NCBI RefSeq assembly: GCF_900116425.1
Contig: NZ_FPAS01000003.1
Span: 62,001 to 126,000, forward strand
Direction of reading: 5' to 3'
Length of the DNA stretch: 64,000 nt
Source: Lishizhenia tianjinensis
Lineage (GTDB): Bacteria; Bacteroidota; Bacteroidia; Flavobacteriales_D; Crocinitomicaceae
Shown here in pieces: positions 53,033-61,771 of this stretch. The notes under the pieces are model-generated. The model made no database searches. It was not told the origin of the DNA and was given only the letters and a program-made list of their open reading frames with translations. Each line of letters opens with the position of its first letter. Position 1 is the stretch's first letter. A program made the translations under genes and the position numbers.

Positions 53033-53881
53033 ATGAAATCACTAATCCCCCTACTCGTCTTAATTATTACGCTTAATACTTCGGCCCAGAACGAATTGAG
53101 TTTTACGATTAATCAGGAAAGAAAACTTTTTGCAAAGATAGACAATCACGTTACGGTTGGTGGAACAGAAGGAATTCAAAAGTTAGGGAAGGTAATTTGT
53201 AGTGATTGCGACACTATCTATCAATTTGGAAAAAACACAGTTTATGTTAGACCCAAAAAAACTGGTCGGGTTACGGTAGATTTTATTGTTGAAAACACAA
53301 ACGATAGAACGGATACTTTATCCTATACATTTATCGTAGAACCCTACCCTGTTCCTTTACTGAATTTAGGTAATGCTGAGCATGGGGATACTTTAAAGGG
53401 TATAATTAATAGGATATGGGTTCACCAACCTATTGAATCACCCTTTACAGGAATGAACTATTCTGTTGGCAATATGACCGTCAAGGTTGGTGATACAGTT
53501 TTTAATAGCAAAAACAAAGTATTGCCCGAAGCATGTATTCGTTACCTTCAATTATTAAATGATACTACCTTAATTCTAATTTCTGCACATTACAAAGGAC
53601 CCTTCAGAGAAGAAGGAAATATAAGTTCTACCTTCGTGGCGCCACCCTTTCTACCTACATACATAAGACCAACCGATTCGCGATGTGAGGGAGTCCTAGA
53701 CGATTTAGACCATTACAAGTTTAGATACTCATTGAAAGTTAACGCTGAGCTATATTGGATTTACAGCATAAAAAGTATGAATACCGAAGATCTTACTCAA
53801 ATATTGAAACGCTTACAGGGCGACGCAGAAATTGAAACGCTTGAAAACCAATTTGAAGTTAAAATTAGAACTCTAGAATAA
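53033..53881 (+). CDS. Secreted protein with GldM C-terminal-like domains
   Basis: The 282-residue protein has a signal peptide (to about SAQ, residue 19), then two beta domains whose order and spacing recall the periplasmic C-terminal domains of GldM: an initial strand with LFAKIDNHVTVGG, a closing YTFIVEPYPVPLLNLGNAEH and a second domain with LQLLNDTTLILISAHYKGPF. The N-terminal membrane anchor and the core of GldM are missing, so it is a separate secreted relative, not a T9SS motor component. This assignment is a pattern-based inference of modest strength. Confidence 0.55.
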   Translation: MKSLIPLLVLIITLNTSAQNELSFTINQERKLFAKIDNHVTVGGTEGIQKLGKVICSDCDTIYQFGKNTVYVRPKKTGRVTVDFIVENTNDRTDTLSYTFIVEPYPVPLLNLGNAEHGDTLKGIINRIWVHQPIESPFTGMNYSVGNMTVKVGDTVFNSKNKVLPEACIRYLQLLNDTTLILISAHYKGPFREEGNISSTFVAPPFLPTYIRPTDSRCEGVLDDLDHYKFRYSLKVNAELYWIYSIKSMNTEDLTQILKRLQGDAEIETLENQFEVKIRTLE

Positions 53882-53917
53882 TCTCTTCCGCCTGGATAGT
53901 ATGGATAGCCCACAGCA

Positions 53918-54049
53918 ATGAGACCTTTGAAAAACAAGTGGTGCCAGCGACTTAAAGAAGCTGAGCAATGCTTGCTTTTTGAAAAGGTGGAAGGGCGAGG
54001 ACTAGGAAGGATAGCCAGATTAGCGGCCAAAAAATACGGATACACTTAA
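53918..54049 (+). CDS. Possible 43-residue basic small protein
   Basis: A short frame MRPLKNKWCQRLKEAEQCLL...LGRIARLAAKKYGY lies alone between two genes. It is rich in Arg, Lys and Gly and visibly G+C-richer than its surroundings, unlike normal intergenic sequence here. It may be a real small protein or a remnant of a lost gene. No promoter or ribosome binding site is obvious. Confidence 0.35.
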   Translation: MRPLKNKWCQRLKEAEQCLLFEKVEGRGLGRIARLAAKKYGYT

Positions 54050-54104
54050 TAAATACCCCTGCATTAAATGTTGGGATTTCACCTAAACAACTAGGGATTA
54101 TTTC

Positions 54105-54112
54105 TATTTTTG
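54105..54112 (+). promoter_or_regulatory. -7 box upstream of queE (TATTTTTG)
   Basis: TATTTTTG matches TAnnTTTG and ends four bases before ATG 54117. Transcription from it would start at or just after the first ATG, which would favour the second in-frame ATG at 54132 or a leaderless start. No -33 element is clear. Confidence 0.55.
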
Positions 54113-54116
54113 AAGG

Positions 54117-54740
54117 ATGCAAAAACAAGAGATGGAAGTAGTTAAAAGTTTTCCGGTGATGGAAGAGTTTTACACCATACAAGGTGAGGGTTCTTACAGT
54201 GGTAGAGCAGCTTACTTTGTGCGTTTGGGTGGTTGTGATGTAGGTTGTGTTTGGTGCGATGTGAAGGAAAGTTGGGATGCGGAAAAACATCCTGAAACTC
54301 CCGTTGCTGCCTTGCTTGAAAAAATTACTGCAACCAAAACAGACTTTGTGGTTATTACAGGTGGAGAGCCTGCGATGTACGACTTAAGCTATTTTGTTGA
54401 TGAATTGCACAAACTTGGAATAGAAGTTGCCATAGAAACCTCTGGGTGTTACCCTCTGAAAGGAGACATCGATTGGTACTGTTTTTCTCCAAAAAAATTC
54501 AAAGCTCCCGTGGAAGATGCTTACGCAAAAGCCAAAGAATTGAAGGTTGTGATTTTTAATAAATCTGATTTTCAATGGGCCGAAGACCATGCTGCTAAAG
54601 TAAATGATGCTTGCAAATTGTACTTACAACCCGAATGGAGCAAAGAGGCGAAAATGTTGCCTTTGATTATAGATTACGTGAAGGAAAATCCGCAGTGGAG
54701 AATTTCTTTACAAACGCATAAATACATGCAAATACCTTAA
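54117..54740 (+). CDS. queE: 7-carboxy-7-deazaguanine synthase
   Basis: The 207-residue radical SAM enzyme has the cluster motif Cys40-x3-Cys44-x2-Cys47 (GGCDVGCVWCDVKESW) and the QGEGSYSGRAAYFVRLGG opening, with VVITGGEPAMYD as the SAM-binding GGE. QueE rearranges carboxy-tetrahydropterin to 7-carboxy-7-deazaguanine in queuosine synthesis. The core is short, as usual for this family. The second ATG at 54132 is an alternative start because the promoter-like box lies so close to the first. Confidence 0.9.
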   Translation: MQKQEMEVVKSFPVMEEFYTIQGEGSYSGRAAYFVRLGGCDVGCVWCDVKESWDAEKHPETPVAALLEKITATKTDFVVITGGEPAMYDLSYFVDELHKLGIEVAIETSGCYPLKGDIDWYCFSPKKFKAPVEDAYAKAKELKVVIFNKSDFQWAEDHAAKVNDACKLYLQPEWSKEAKMLPLIIDYVKENPQWRISLQTHKYMQIP

Positions 54741-54745
54741 AATGT

Positions 54746-56734
54746 ATGCTTAAAAACTTTTTAATACTCACCTTGCTTTTTGCCTTTACAGCAGCGTGTG
54801 GAACGGCACAAATGCAATACAGCAGTAAGGATAAAAAAGCGGTAAAACTTTTTGAAAAAGCCAGAACTGCTCCTGATGCAGAAAAAATTGAAATTTTGAA
54901 CGATGCCTTGGAAAGGGATCCGAACTTTTTGGAGGCGCACGATTTAATTAGTCAGATTTACGCCGACCAAGGTGAATTTGAAAAATCTGTATACCACGAA
55001 AAAGAATTGTTGCGCATTAACCCCGCGCAAAACTTTAACGGTACGCTTTACATATCTATAGCCCAGAAGCAATTTGCTTTAGGAAATTACGAGGATGCGG
55101 TGAAATACACAGACATGGTGATTAATTACCCGCGCAGAACTGTGGCCGATGCCGTGATGCAAGAGGCCTACGAATTACAGAAATCGGCAAAATTCTCTAT
55201 AGAAGCCATAGAAAATGCACGTGCCATTACGCCGATTAATATAGGTCCGGGAATAAATACTGAATACGATGAATATTTCCCAACGATTACCGTAGATGGT
55301 AAAGTGATGTTGTTCACTCGTAAAATTCCGGCCAACAACATGATGGGATTTCAGGAAGATTTCTTTGTTTCTGAATTGAGCGATAAGTTTATTTGGCAAA
55401 TGGCAACAGCTATGCCTCCCAATATTAATTCTCCACTGAATGAAGGGGCTCCTACCCTATCTTCTGATGGAAAGTCTTTGGTCTTTGTAGCCTGTGAATC
55501 TCCAGCCGGAATTAAGGATTATGGTCCGACCAAAAAAGGTTATGGTAGATGTGATATGTTCTACACCAAGAAAATTGGGAGTCGTTGGGTGGACCCGATT
55601 AACCTTCCCGGTTATGCGAACACATCAAATTGGGAGTCGCAACCTTCTTTATCTTCGGATGGAAAAACGCTCTATTTTGTAAGAAGAACCGGACATGGAT
55701 ACGAGGCAAATTCTGACATCTATGTTACCTACAAAGATGATAAGGGATATTGGTCGAAAGCAGAACGATTGCCGGAAAACATCAACACCCCTTTCCAAGA
55801 AACGTCGGTTTTGATACACCCAGATGGTCAGACGCTTTATTTTGCTTCAAATGGTCACACAGGTCTAGGGGGATCTGATATTTTCATGTCCAAAAAGAAT
55901 CCTGATGGAACGTGGGGAGATCCTGTAAACTTAGGCTACCCTATCAACACAAAAGCCAATGAAAACTCATTATTGGTAAGTGCAGATGGTGAGATTGCCT
56001 TTTTTGCATCCGATCGCGACGGTGGACAAGGTGGCTTAGACATCTATTACTTTGAAATGCCAGAAGAGTTGAGACCTACCAAAACCTTGTATTTTGATGG
56101 ATTTGTGTACGATGCTTCTACCAGAAATCCTTTACCAGGAAAATTTGAGTTAATAGATATAGCCAATGATGAAGTGGTAATTACAGCAGAGGCGGATAAG
56201 GTTACAGGAGAATTCTTGGTGGCCCTACCTACCAACAGAAAATACGCATTGAATGTGAGTTACCCGGGTTATGCTTTCTTTTCTAAAAGCTTTGATATGA
56301 CCTCTGGTGAGGACAATGAAGGTGTACACATGGATGTTCCTATGCACCCCTTGGCGCAAGAAAATGCCATTGTTGAATTAGAGAATGTATTCTTTGATTT
56401 GAACAAAACTACGTTGAGGAAAGAATCATTTACAGAGTTAGACAAATTATACAAGTTGTTGGCAGAAAACACAAGTTTGAAAATAGAAATTGGCGGTCAT
56501 ACAGATACACGAGGTGATGCTGCCGACAACCAAAAACTATCAGAAGGTAGAGCGCAAGCTGTTTACGATTATTTAGTAGACAAAGGTATAGCAGCAGAAC
56601 GCCTAAAGTTTAAAGGCTACGGTGAAACACAGCCAAAAATCTCTGATGAGGAAATTGCTAAATTAGCAACAGATAAGGAGAAAGAAGCTGCCCACCAACA
56701 AAACAGAAGAACGGAATATAAAATCATAAAATAA
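54746..56734 (+). CDS. PorE-like OmpA-family lipoprotein of the type IX secretion machinery
   Basis: The 662-residue protein has a lipobox (FTAACG, Cys18), TPR-like helices (about 30-150), a PD40/WD40-like propeller (about 170-440, with repeated SSDGKSLVFVA, SSDGKTLYFVRR, HPDGQTLYFASN and SADGEIAFFASD blades), a carboxypeptidase-like domain (about 445-540) and an OmpA peptidoglycan-binding domain (about 545-662, NVFFDLNKTTLRKES, IGGHTDTRGD). This is the PorE domain order, a component that ties T9SS to peptidoglycan. It fits the T9SS cargo at 31.7 kb. The stop overlaps the next start by one base. Confidence 0.85.
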   Translation: MLKNFLILTLLFAFTAACGTAQMQYSSKDKKAVKLFEKARTAPDAEKIEILNDALERDPNFLEAHDLISQIYADQGEFEKSVYHEKELLRINPAQNFNGTLYISIAQKQFALGNYEDAVKYTDMVINYPRRTVADAVMQEAYELQKSAKFSIEAIENARAITPINIGPGINTEYDEYFPTITVDGKVMLFTRKIPANNMMGFQEDFFVSELSDKFIWQMATAMPPNINSPLNEGAPTLSSDGKSLVFVACESPAGIKDYGPTKKGYGRCDMFYTKKIGSRWVDPINLPGYANTSNWESQPSLSSDGKTLYFVRRTGHGYEANSDIYVTYKDDKGYWSKAERLPENINTPFQETSVLIHPDGQTLYFASNGHTGLGGSDIFMSKKNPDGTWGDPVNLGYPINTKANENSLLVSADGEIAFFASDRDGGQGGLDIYYFEMPEELRPTKTLYFDGFVYDASTRNPLPGKFELIDIANDEVVITAEADKVTGEFLVALPTNRKYALNVSYPGYAFFSKSFDMTSGEDNEGVHMDVPMHPLAQENAIVELENVFFDLNKTTLRKESFTELDKLYKLLAENTSLKIEIGGHTDTRGDAADNQKLSEGRAQAVYDYLVDKGIAAERLKFKGYGETQPKISDEEIAKLATDKEKEAAHQQNRRTEYKIIK

Positions 56735-57678
56735 TGCACTTCATTAAGCTATTACGTCCGATTAACTTGCTGATTATAGTGGCAACCATGTTTGCTTTAG
56801 CCGCTTATTTCGACGCCTATTTTACGCGTTATGAAGGCGAGAGCTTGATGTTTAGTCACACCTTTATTTTACTCGTTGTTTCAACAGTTTTAATTGCAGG
56901 TGCAGGTAACATCATCAATGATTATTTCGATGTGGTGGCCGACAGAATTAACCGTCCAGAACGTTTGATCATAGATAAACACATCAAAAGAAGGTGGGCC
57001 ATCGTTTCACACTGGGTGATTAATGTAATCGCTTTTGCCATTGCAGTTTATTTGAGTATTTACTTTCAGTCATTTTGGTATGTTTTTATTCATTTGGTGA
57101 GCATCAACATCCTTTGGTTTTACTCAAGTTATTTTAAACGCACCAAAGTTTTGGGTAATGTTTTGATTGCGCTTTTAACAGCCCTAGTACCGTTTTTAGT
57201 GGGGATATTCTACCAACATCAGTTAACTGGCAACCATCCTTTCATCTACCCTTTTGAACCTTTGGGAGATACACATTACTTGATTCTATATATGGCTTTG
57301 ACACTAGGTTTCTTTGCTTTTTTCTTGAATTTAGCACGAGAAATCATCAAAGATATTGAAGACAAAGAAGGAGATAAAGAGCTACATGCACATACCCTTC
57401 CCCTTACAGTTTCAACAAAAAAGACGAAGATCATTAGTACGGTTATCTTGCTGATTCCTGCATTTTTCTCGTGCGCACTTTATTTCATATTAGCGGATAT
57501 TCAAATCAAATTTATAGATGTTATTCCACTTTTAATATCTGCTTTCTTTGTGATATTGAGTATAATTTGGTTGTGGAAATCGAGTCAGAAAGCCAACTAC
57601 CACACCACTCATTTATTAATTAAAGTAGCCATGATTTCTGGTTTACTTACTCCATTTTATTGGTTAATTATTGCCTAG
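56734..57678 (+). CDS. UbiA family prenyltransferase
   Basis: The 314-residue membrane protein has about eight helices and both prenyl-diphosphate/metal motifs: NIINDYFDVVADRINRPERL and DIEDKEGDKELHAHTLPL. UbiA enzymes join a prenyl chain to an aromatic or other acceptor; in this lineage a menaquinone, heme O or lipid step is possible, and the sequence does not settle which. It is coupled to the previous gene by a TAATG overlap and lies two bases before maf. Confidence 0.88.
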   Translation: MHFIKLLRPINLLIIVATMFALAAYFDAYFTRYEGESLMFSHTFILLVVSTVLIAGAGNIINDYFDVVADRINRPERLIIDKHIKRRWAIVSHWVINVIAFAIAVYLSIYFQSFWYVFIHLVSINILWFYSSYFKRTKVLGNVLIALLTALVPFLVGIFYQHQLTGNHPFIYPFEPLGDTHYLILYMALTLGFFAFFLNLAREIIKDIEDKEGDKELHAHTLPLTVSTKKTKIISTVILLIPAFFSCALYFILADIQIKFIDVIPLLISAFFVILSIIWLWKSSQKANYHTTHLLIKVAMISGLLTPFYWLIIA

Positions 57679-57680
57679 TT

Positions 57681-58250
57681 ATGCGCAACAACATCAAAAT
57701 AATCATAGGTTCAAAATCTCCTCGTCGTCAACAGTTAATTAGCGGTTTGGGATTAGACTTTGAAGTAAGAACAAAAGAAGTTGAAGAAATTTACCCAAAA
57801 GATTTACCGGCGCATGAGGTAGCGGAGTTTTTAAGTAAATTAAAGTCTACTCCACTTTTGGAAACTTTGCAAGATGGTGAAGTTTTACTGACCTCAGACA
57901 CTACCGTTATCATTAACAATACTGTTTTAGGCAAACCCAAAGATTTGAACGAAGCCAAAGCGATGATCGCTTCCTTGAGCAACAACAACCACGAAGTGGT
58001 TACCGGAGTTTGTTTGAGTAGTAAGGACAAACAAATAAGCTTTAGTGTGAGCACGCGTGTTTTCTTTAACGAACTCACCGAAGAAGAAATCAATTATTAC
58101 GTTGAAAAATTCCAACCTTTGGACAAGGCAGGAGCTTACGGTATCCAAGAATGGATAGGTCAGATAGGCGTACAAAAAATAGAAGGTTCTTACTACAACG
58201 TAGTAGGTTTACCCATTGCCAGAGTTTGGGCAGAGTTGAAGAAGTTTTAA
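57681..58250 (+). CDS. maf: Maf-type nucleotide pyrophosphatase
   Basis: The 189-residue protein has the N-terminal GSKSPRRQQLI motif, LLTSDTTVIINN and the closing DKAGAYGIQEWIG, the usual Maf/YhdE signatures. It hydrolyses non-canonical or pyrimidine dNTPs (dTTP/UTP type by the motif pattern). ATG 57681, two bases after the prenyltransferase stop, is preferred over TTG 57660. Confidence 0.9.
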   Translation: MRNNIKIIIGSKSPRRQQLISGLGLDFEVRTKEVEEIYPKDLPAHEVAEFLSKLKSTPLLETLQDGEVLLTSDTTVIINNTVLGKPKDLNEAKAMIASLSNNNHEVVTGVCLSSKDKQISFSVSTRVFFNELTEEEINYYVEKFQPLDKAGAYGIQEWIGQIGVQKIEGSYYNVVGLPIARVWAELKKF

Positions 58251-58424
58251 GTTAGAAAGGATTGTTATCGTTTGTTGTAATTTGAAAGATTTGTCTCTCG
58301 GCTGCCGCTCGAGAACCTAAGTTGCAACTTTAAAATTTTACACCTCTTCCACACTCACTTCTCTCCTCCTTACTCAAAACTCAAACTCAAAACTCTTATA
58401 TTTACCCCCTTATAAATCTAGTAT

Positions 58425-59774
58425 ATGCAAAAAGGAGATAAGAAAACCATACGCGGTTGGGTGTTTTACGATTAGGCCAACTCTGTTTACAACTTAGTAA
58501 TCTCAAGTGCGATTTTCCCTATTTTCTATAGCAACGTAACCAAGAATACATATTTGGAACGCTTTCCGGAAAGAGATGAATTGTTACCTGGAGAAAAAGT
58601 AATGGTTGATTTCTTTGGAATGGATGTGGAAAATCAATTGTTGATTACCTACATTTTGAGCTTCTCTTTCTTGGTTGTTTCTGTGTTATCTCCCCTACTT
58701 TCAGGAATTGCCGATGTAGTAGGGAGCAAAAAACGTTTCTTACAATTCTTCTGTTACTTGGGGTCTTTTGCATGTATGGGCCTCTACTTTTTTAACCAAA
58801 ATATTTCGTTAGGAATGATTTCCATCTTCCTAGCAAGCATAGGTTTCTGGAACTCTTTGGTATTCTACAACGCTTATTTGCCTGAAATTGCAGAGCCAAA
58901 AGACCACGATAAAATCTCAGCTCGAGGTTTCTCCATGGGTTACTTTGGTGCCATGATTTTGCTGATACTTTCTTTGTACATGATCATGTCTTCTGATGAG
59001 ACGAATGGACTCTACAATGTATCCATTGCTTCTTGGTGGAGGGTAGAATATTCTTTCATCGGCGTGGGTATTTGGTGGTTAGGATTTAGTCAAATTACCT
59101 TTAAAGCCTTGCCTTTAAACGTTTACAACCGCAAGAAAGAAAAAGGATATATCTGGAAAGGTTTTCAAGAATTAAAAGTTGTTTTTCAAGAGTTTAGAAA
59201 GACCAAACGTTTGAAAAGATTTTTGATGTCTTTCTTCTTTTTCAACACAGGTGTACAAACAGTAATGTTAATGGCCGTTTATTTTGCCAAAGAAGAAATT
59301 GAATGGGGTCCAGGCGGTGGAGACACAGGACTCATTGTTTCTATTTTATTGATACAAATCTTGGCCGCTGTTGGAGCTTTTGTAATGTCTCGCGCTTCTG
59401 GTCTTTTAGGAAACATCAACACTTTAAAAATAGTGGTTGCACTATGGTTTGTACTTTGTGTAGTGGCTTACTTCATTACCACACCGGTAGAATTCTACTT
59501 ACTAGCAGCAGGAGTTGGATTAGTTATGGGAGGTGTGCAAGCCTTGGCACGTTCTACTTATTCCAAGTTTTTACCTGAAACAAAAGACCATGCTTCTTAC
59601 TTTTCTTTTTATGATTCTACAGAAAAAATTGGAATTGTACTGGGGACTTTCTTTTGGGGATTGGTGTATGGAATCACGGGAGATTTAAGAGACTCTGTGA
59701 TCTCTATTACCATCTTCTTTGCCTTGGGTATGATATTTTTGTTTTTTGTTCCACAGAAAGAGAAGGAAGCTTAA
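58425..59774 (+). pseudogene. UMF1-type MFS transporter interrupted by an in-frame TAG
   Basis: From ATG 58425, preceded by TATA-like sequence, the frame reads MQKGDKKTIRGWVFYD, then TAG at codon 17 (58473-58475), then ANSVYNLVISSAIFPIFYSN and on through about eleven membrane helices to 59774 without another stop. Related UMF1-family permeases begin GWxxYDWANSxxxLVI, so the TAG replaces a conserved Trp codon (TGG to TAG, one base). The rest of the gene looks under normal constraint. It is either a recent nonsense mutation, a sequencing error or a gene now translated from an internal start such as TTG 58554, which would lose the first helix. Confidence 0.85.
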
Positions 59775-59807
59775 GGGCTCTGAAATTTACTTCTTCTTCT
59801 ATTTTTT

Positions 59808-59855
59808 AAATTTTTAAATAAACGACCTCGGTCGTTGGTCAAATTTTTAAATAAA
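59808..59855. repeat. 15-base direct repeats around a small palindrome
   Basis: AAATTTTTAAATAAA occurs exactly twice (59808-59822 and 59841-59855). Between them lies the inverted repeat AACGAC-CTCG-GTCGTT (59821-59836). The arrangement is upstream of pyrR and downstream of the broken transporter. It may be a terminator remnant or an operator. Confidence 0.6.
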
Positions 59856-59883
59856 ATTGAACTCATTTTTGGAGCGAATAAAC

Positions 59884-59891
59884 TATATTTG
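59884..59891 (+). promoter_or_regulatory. -7 promoter box of pyrR (TATATTTG)
   Basis: TATATTTG fits TAnnTTTG perfectly and ends six bases before ATG 59898, so the pyrR message should have virtually no 5' leader. Confidence 0.7.
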
Positions 59892-59897
59892 TCCCCA

Positions 59898-60446
59898 ATG
59901 GAAAAGCAAGTCATTCTCAATTCTAAGCATTTCGAATTAACGCTTAACAGACTTTGTTATCAACTCATTGAAAGTCATAACGATTTCTCAAATTCTGTAT
60001 TAATTGGACTTCAGCCAAGAGGCGTAAAAGTTCTGGATAGATTAAAGGCGATGTTGGAAAACATCACAGGTCATTCTATTGCCTGTGGAACGTTGGACAT
60101 CACTTTTTACCGAGATGACTTTAGAAGAAGAGAAAGACCTCCCATCCCAAGTGCTACCAATATCGACTTCTCAATAGAAAACAAACGCATCGTATTGATT
60201 GATGATGTTTTGTACACAGGAAGAACGATCAGATCTGGTTTAGATGCCCTTTTGGCTTTTGGTAGACCAAGTGAAGTTGAACTGCTTACATTAGTTGACA
60301 GAAGATTTAAACGTCACTTACCTATACAGGCTGACTATGTAGGTAAAACGGTTGACACACTTATTTCTGAGCGTGTTTCTGTTGAATGGAAAGAGATAGA
60401 AGGAGAAGACAAAGTAGTACTATATACACCGAACAATAATGGATAA
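59898..60446 (+). CDS. pyrR: PyrR bifunctional regulator / uracil phosphoribosyltransferase
   Basis: From ATG 59898 the 182-residue protein matches PyrR: LIGLQPRGVKVLDRL, GTLDITFYRDDFRRRE and the PRPP-binding loop VLIDDVLYTGRTIRSGLDAL. PyrR proteins bind pyr mRNA to attenuate transcription in Bacillus and also have uracil phosphoribosyltransferase activity. Here the promoter is against the start codon and no PyrR-type RNA hairpin is visible upstream. Its end overlaps pyrB by eight bases, so the two are coupled. The longer frame from 59835 is rejected. Confidence 0.9.
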   Translation: MEKQVILNSKHFELTLNRLCYQLIESHNDFSNSVLIGLQPRGVKVLDRLKAMLENITGHSIACGTLDITFYRDDFRRRERPPIPSATNIDFSIENKRIVLIDDVLYTGRTIRSGLDALLAFGRPSEVELLTLVDRRFKRHLPIQADYVGKTVDTLISERVSVEWKEIEGEDKVVLYTPNNNG

Positions 60447-61368
60447 TCTTAGTGTAGACCATCTTACTGGAATAAAAGACTTAACCCCTCGTGACATTGA
60501 AATCATATTCGAAACGGCGGATAGTTTTAAGGAAGTGATCAACAGACCGATCAAAAAAGTTCCTTCATTAAGAGATATTACGATTGCCAATTTATTTTTT
60601 GAAAACTCAACGCGTACGCGTCTTTCTTTTGAGTTGGCGGAGAAAAGATTATCTGCGGATGTAGTGAACTTTAGTGCAGCATCCTCTTCTGTAAAGAAGG
60701 GTGAAACTTTGGTAGATACGGTAAACAACATTTTGTCGATGAAAGTAGACATGGTTGTGATGCGTCACCCCAACCCGGGAGCTGCCAAATTCTTATCAGA
60801 AAGAATCAATGCACGTGTAGTTAATGCCGGTGACGGAACACACGAGCACCCAACACAAGCTTTATTAGATTCTTACTCTATTCGAGAAAAACTAGGAAGT
60901 GTTGCGGGTAAAAAAGTAGTTATCGTTGGAGATATTTTACATTCGCGTGTTGCTTTGTCTAACATCTACGCCCTGCAAAAGCAAGGTGCTGAAGTTATGG
61001 TTTGTGGTCCTACAACCCTTATCCCAAAATACATTGGAGAATTAGGTGTAAAAGTAGAGCACAACTTGCGCAAAGCTTTAGAATGGTGTGATGTTGCCAA
61101 CATGTTGCGTATACAATTAGAAAGACAGGACATTAAATATTTCCCTTCATTAAGAGAATACTCTATGTTGTTTGGATTGAACAAGGAGCTGTTGGATTCT
61201 CTTTCAAAGGAGATCGTTGTGATGCACCCTGGTCCTATCAACAGAGGAGTTGAAATCACATCAGACGTTGCAGACAGCAAGCAATCTATCATCTTAAACC
61301 AGGTAGAAAATGGTGTTGCTGTTCGTATGGCTGTAATCTATTTATTGGCCTCGAAAATTGAACGTTAA
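60439..61368 (+). CDS. pyrB: Aspartate carbamoyltransferase catalytic subunit
   Basis: The 309-residue protein has FFENSTRTRLSFELA (carbamoyl phosphate binding), the GDGTHEHPTQALLDSYSI loop, VMHPGPINRGVEITSDVAD and VRMAVIYLLA. It makes carbamoyl aspartate, the first committed step of pyrimidine synthesis. No pyrI gene follows, so this is an unregulated or PyrR-linked form. It is preceded by pyrR with an eight-base overlap. Confidence 0.95.
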   Translation: MDNLSVDHLTGIKDLTPRDIEIIFETADSFKEVINRPIKKVPSLRDITIANLFFENSTRTRLSFELAEKRLSADVVNFSAASSSVKKGETLVDTVNNILSMKVDMVVMRHPNPGAAKFLSERINARVVNAGDGTHEHPTQALLDSYSIREKLGSVAGKKVVIVGDILHSRVALSNIYALQKQGAEVMVCGPTTLIPKYIGELGVKVEHNLRKALEWCDVANMLRIQLERQDIKYFPSLREYSMLFGLNKELLDSLSKEIVVMHPGPINRGVEITSDVADSKQSIILNQVENGVAVRMAVIYLLASKIER

Positions 61369-61425
61369 GAATAGCCTCTTTACTAATTAAGAAAATTATT
61401 ACATTTACCGAAAGCTAAAACACAT

Positions 61426-61767
61426 ATGAACTTCGAAACTGCAGATTTTGATAACTATTCCGTAATTACCGCTAAGGTAGATAAGTTGAATGCCAGCAAT
61501 GCGCCCGAGTTGAAAAGCGTATTGGTAAAAATCAATAACGACAGTGTCAACAACATGATTATTGATTTAAGCGCTACAAAATACTGTGATTCTTCAGGTT
61601 TAACTGCTATTCTTACAGCGAATAGATTGTGTAAAAATGGAAGTGGAAAATTCATCCTTTGTGGTTTAAATGAAGCGGTAATGAAGATGATTTCTATCGC
61701 TCAATTAGACAGAGTATTTACCATTGTTGAAGATTTACCAGAAGCTCAAATTAAGATAAACGCATAA
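61426..61767 (+). CDS. STAS domain anti-sigma factor antagonist-like protein
   Basis: The 113-residue protein is a single STAS domain with the phosphorylation-loop motif IIDLSATKYCDSSGLTAIL; Ser57 (in DSSGL, after Asp55) is the expected target. Such proteins are controlled by a kinase and a PP2C phosphatase; SpoIIE-type phosphatases act on them. No anti-sigma factor gene is adjacent here. It stands four bases before the RNase Z gene. Confidence 0.85.
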   Translation: MNFETADFDNYSVITAKVDKLNASNAPELKSVLVKINNDSVNNMIIDLSATKYCDSSGLTAILTANRLCKNGSGKFILCGLNEAVMKMISIAQLDRVFTIVEDLPEAQIKINA

Positions 61768-61771
61768 GCCT

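Noticed and set aside
58473-58475. TAG read as a sense codon (genome-wide code change)
   Set aside because: TAG ends other intact genes in the window (for example trhO and the NlpC/P60 gene), so a general reassignment is not supported.
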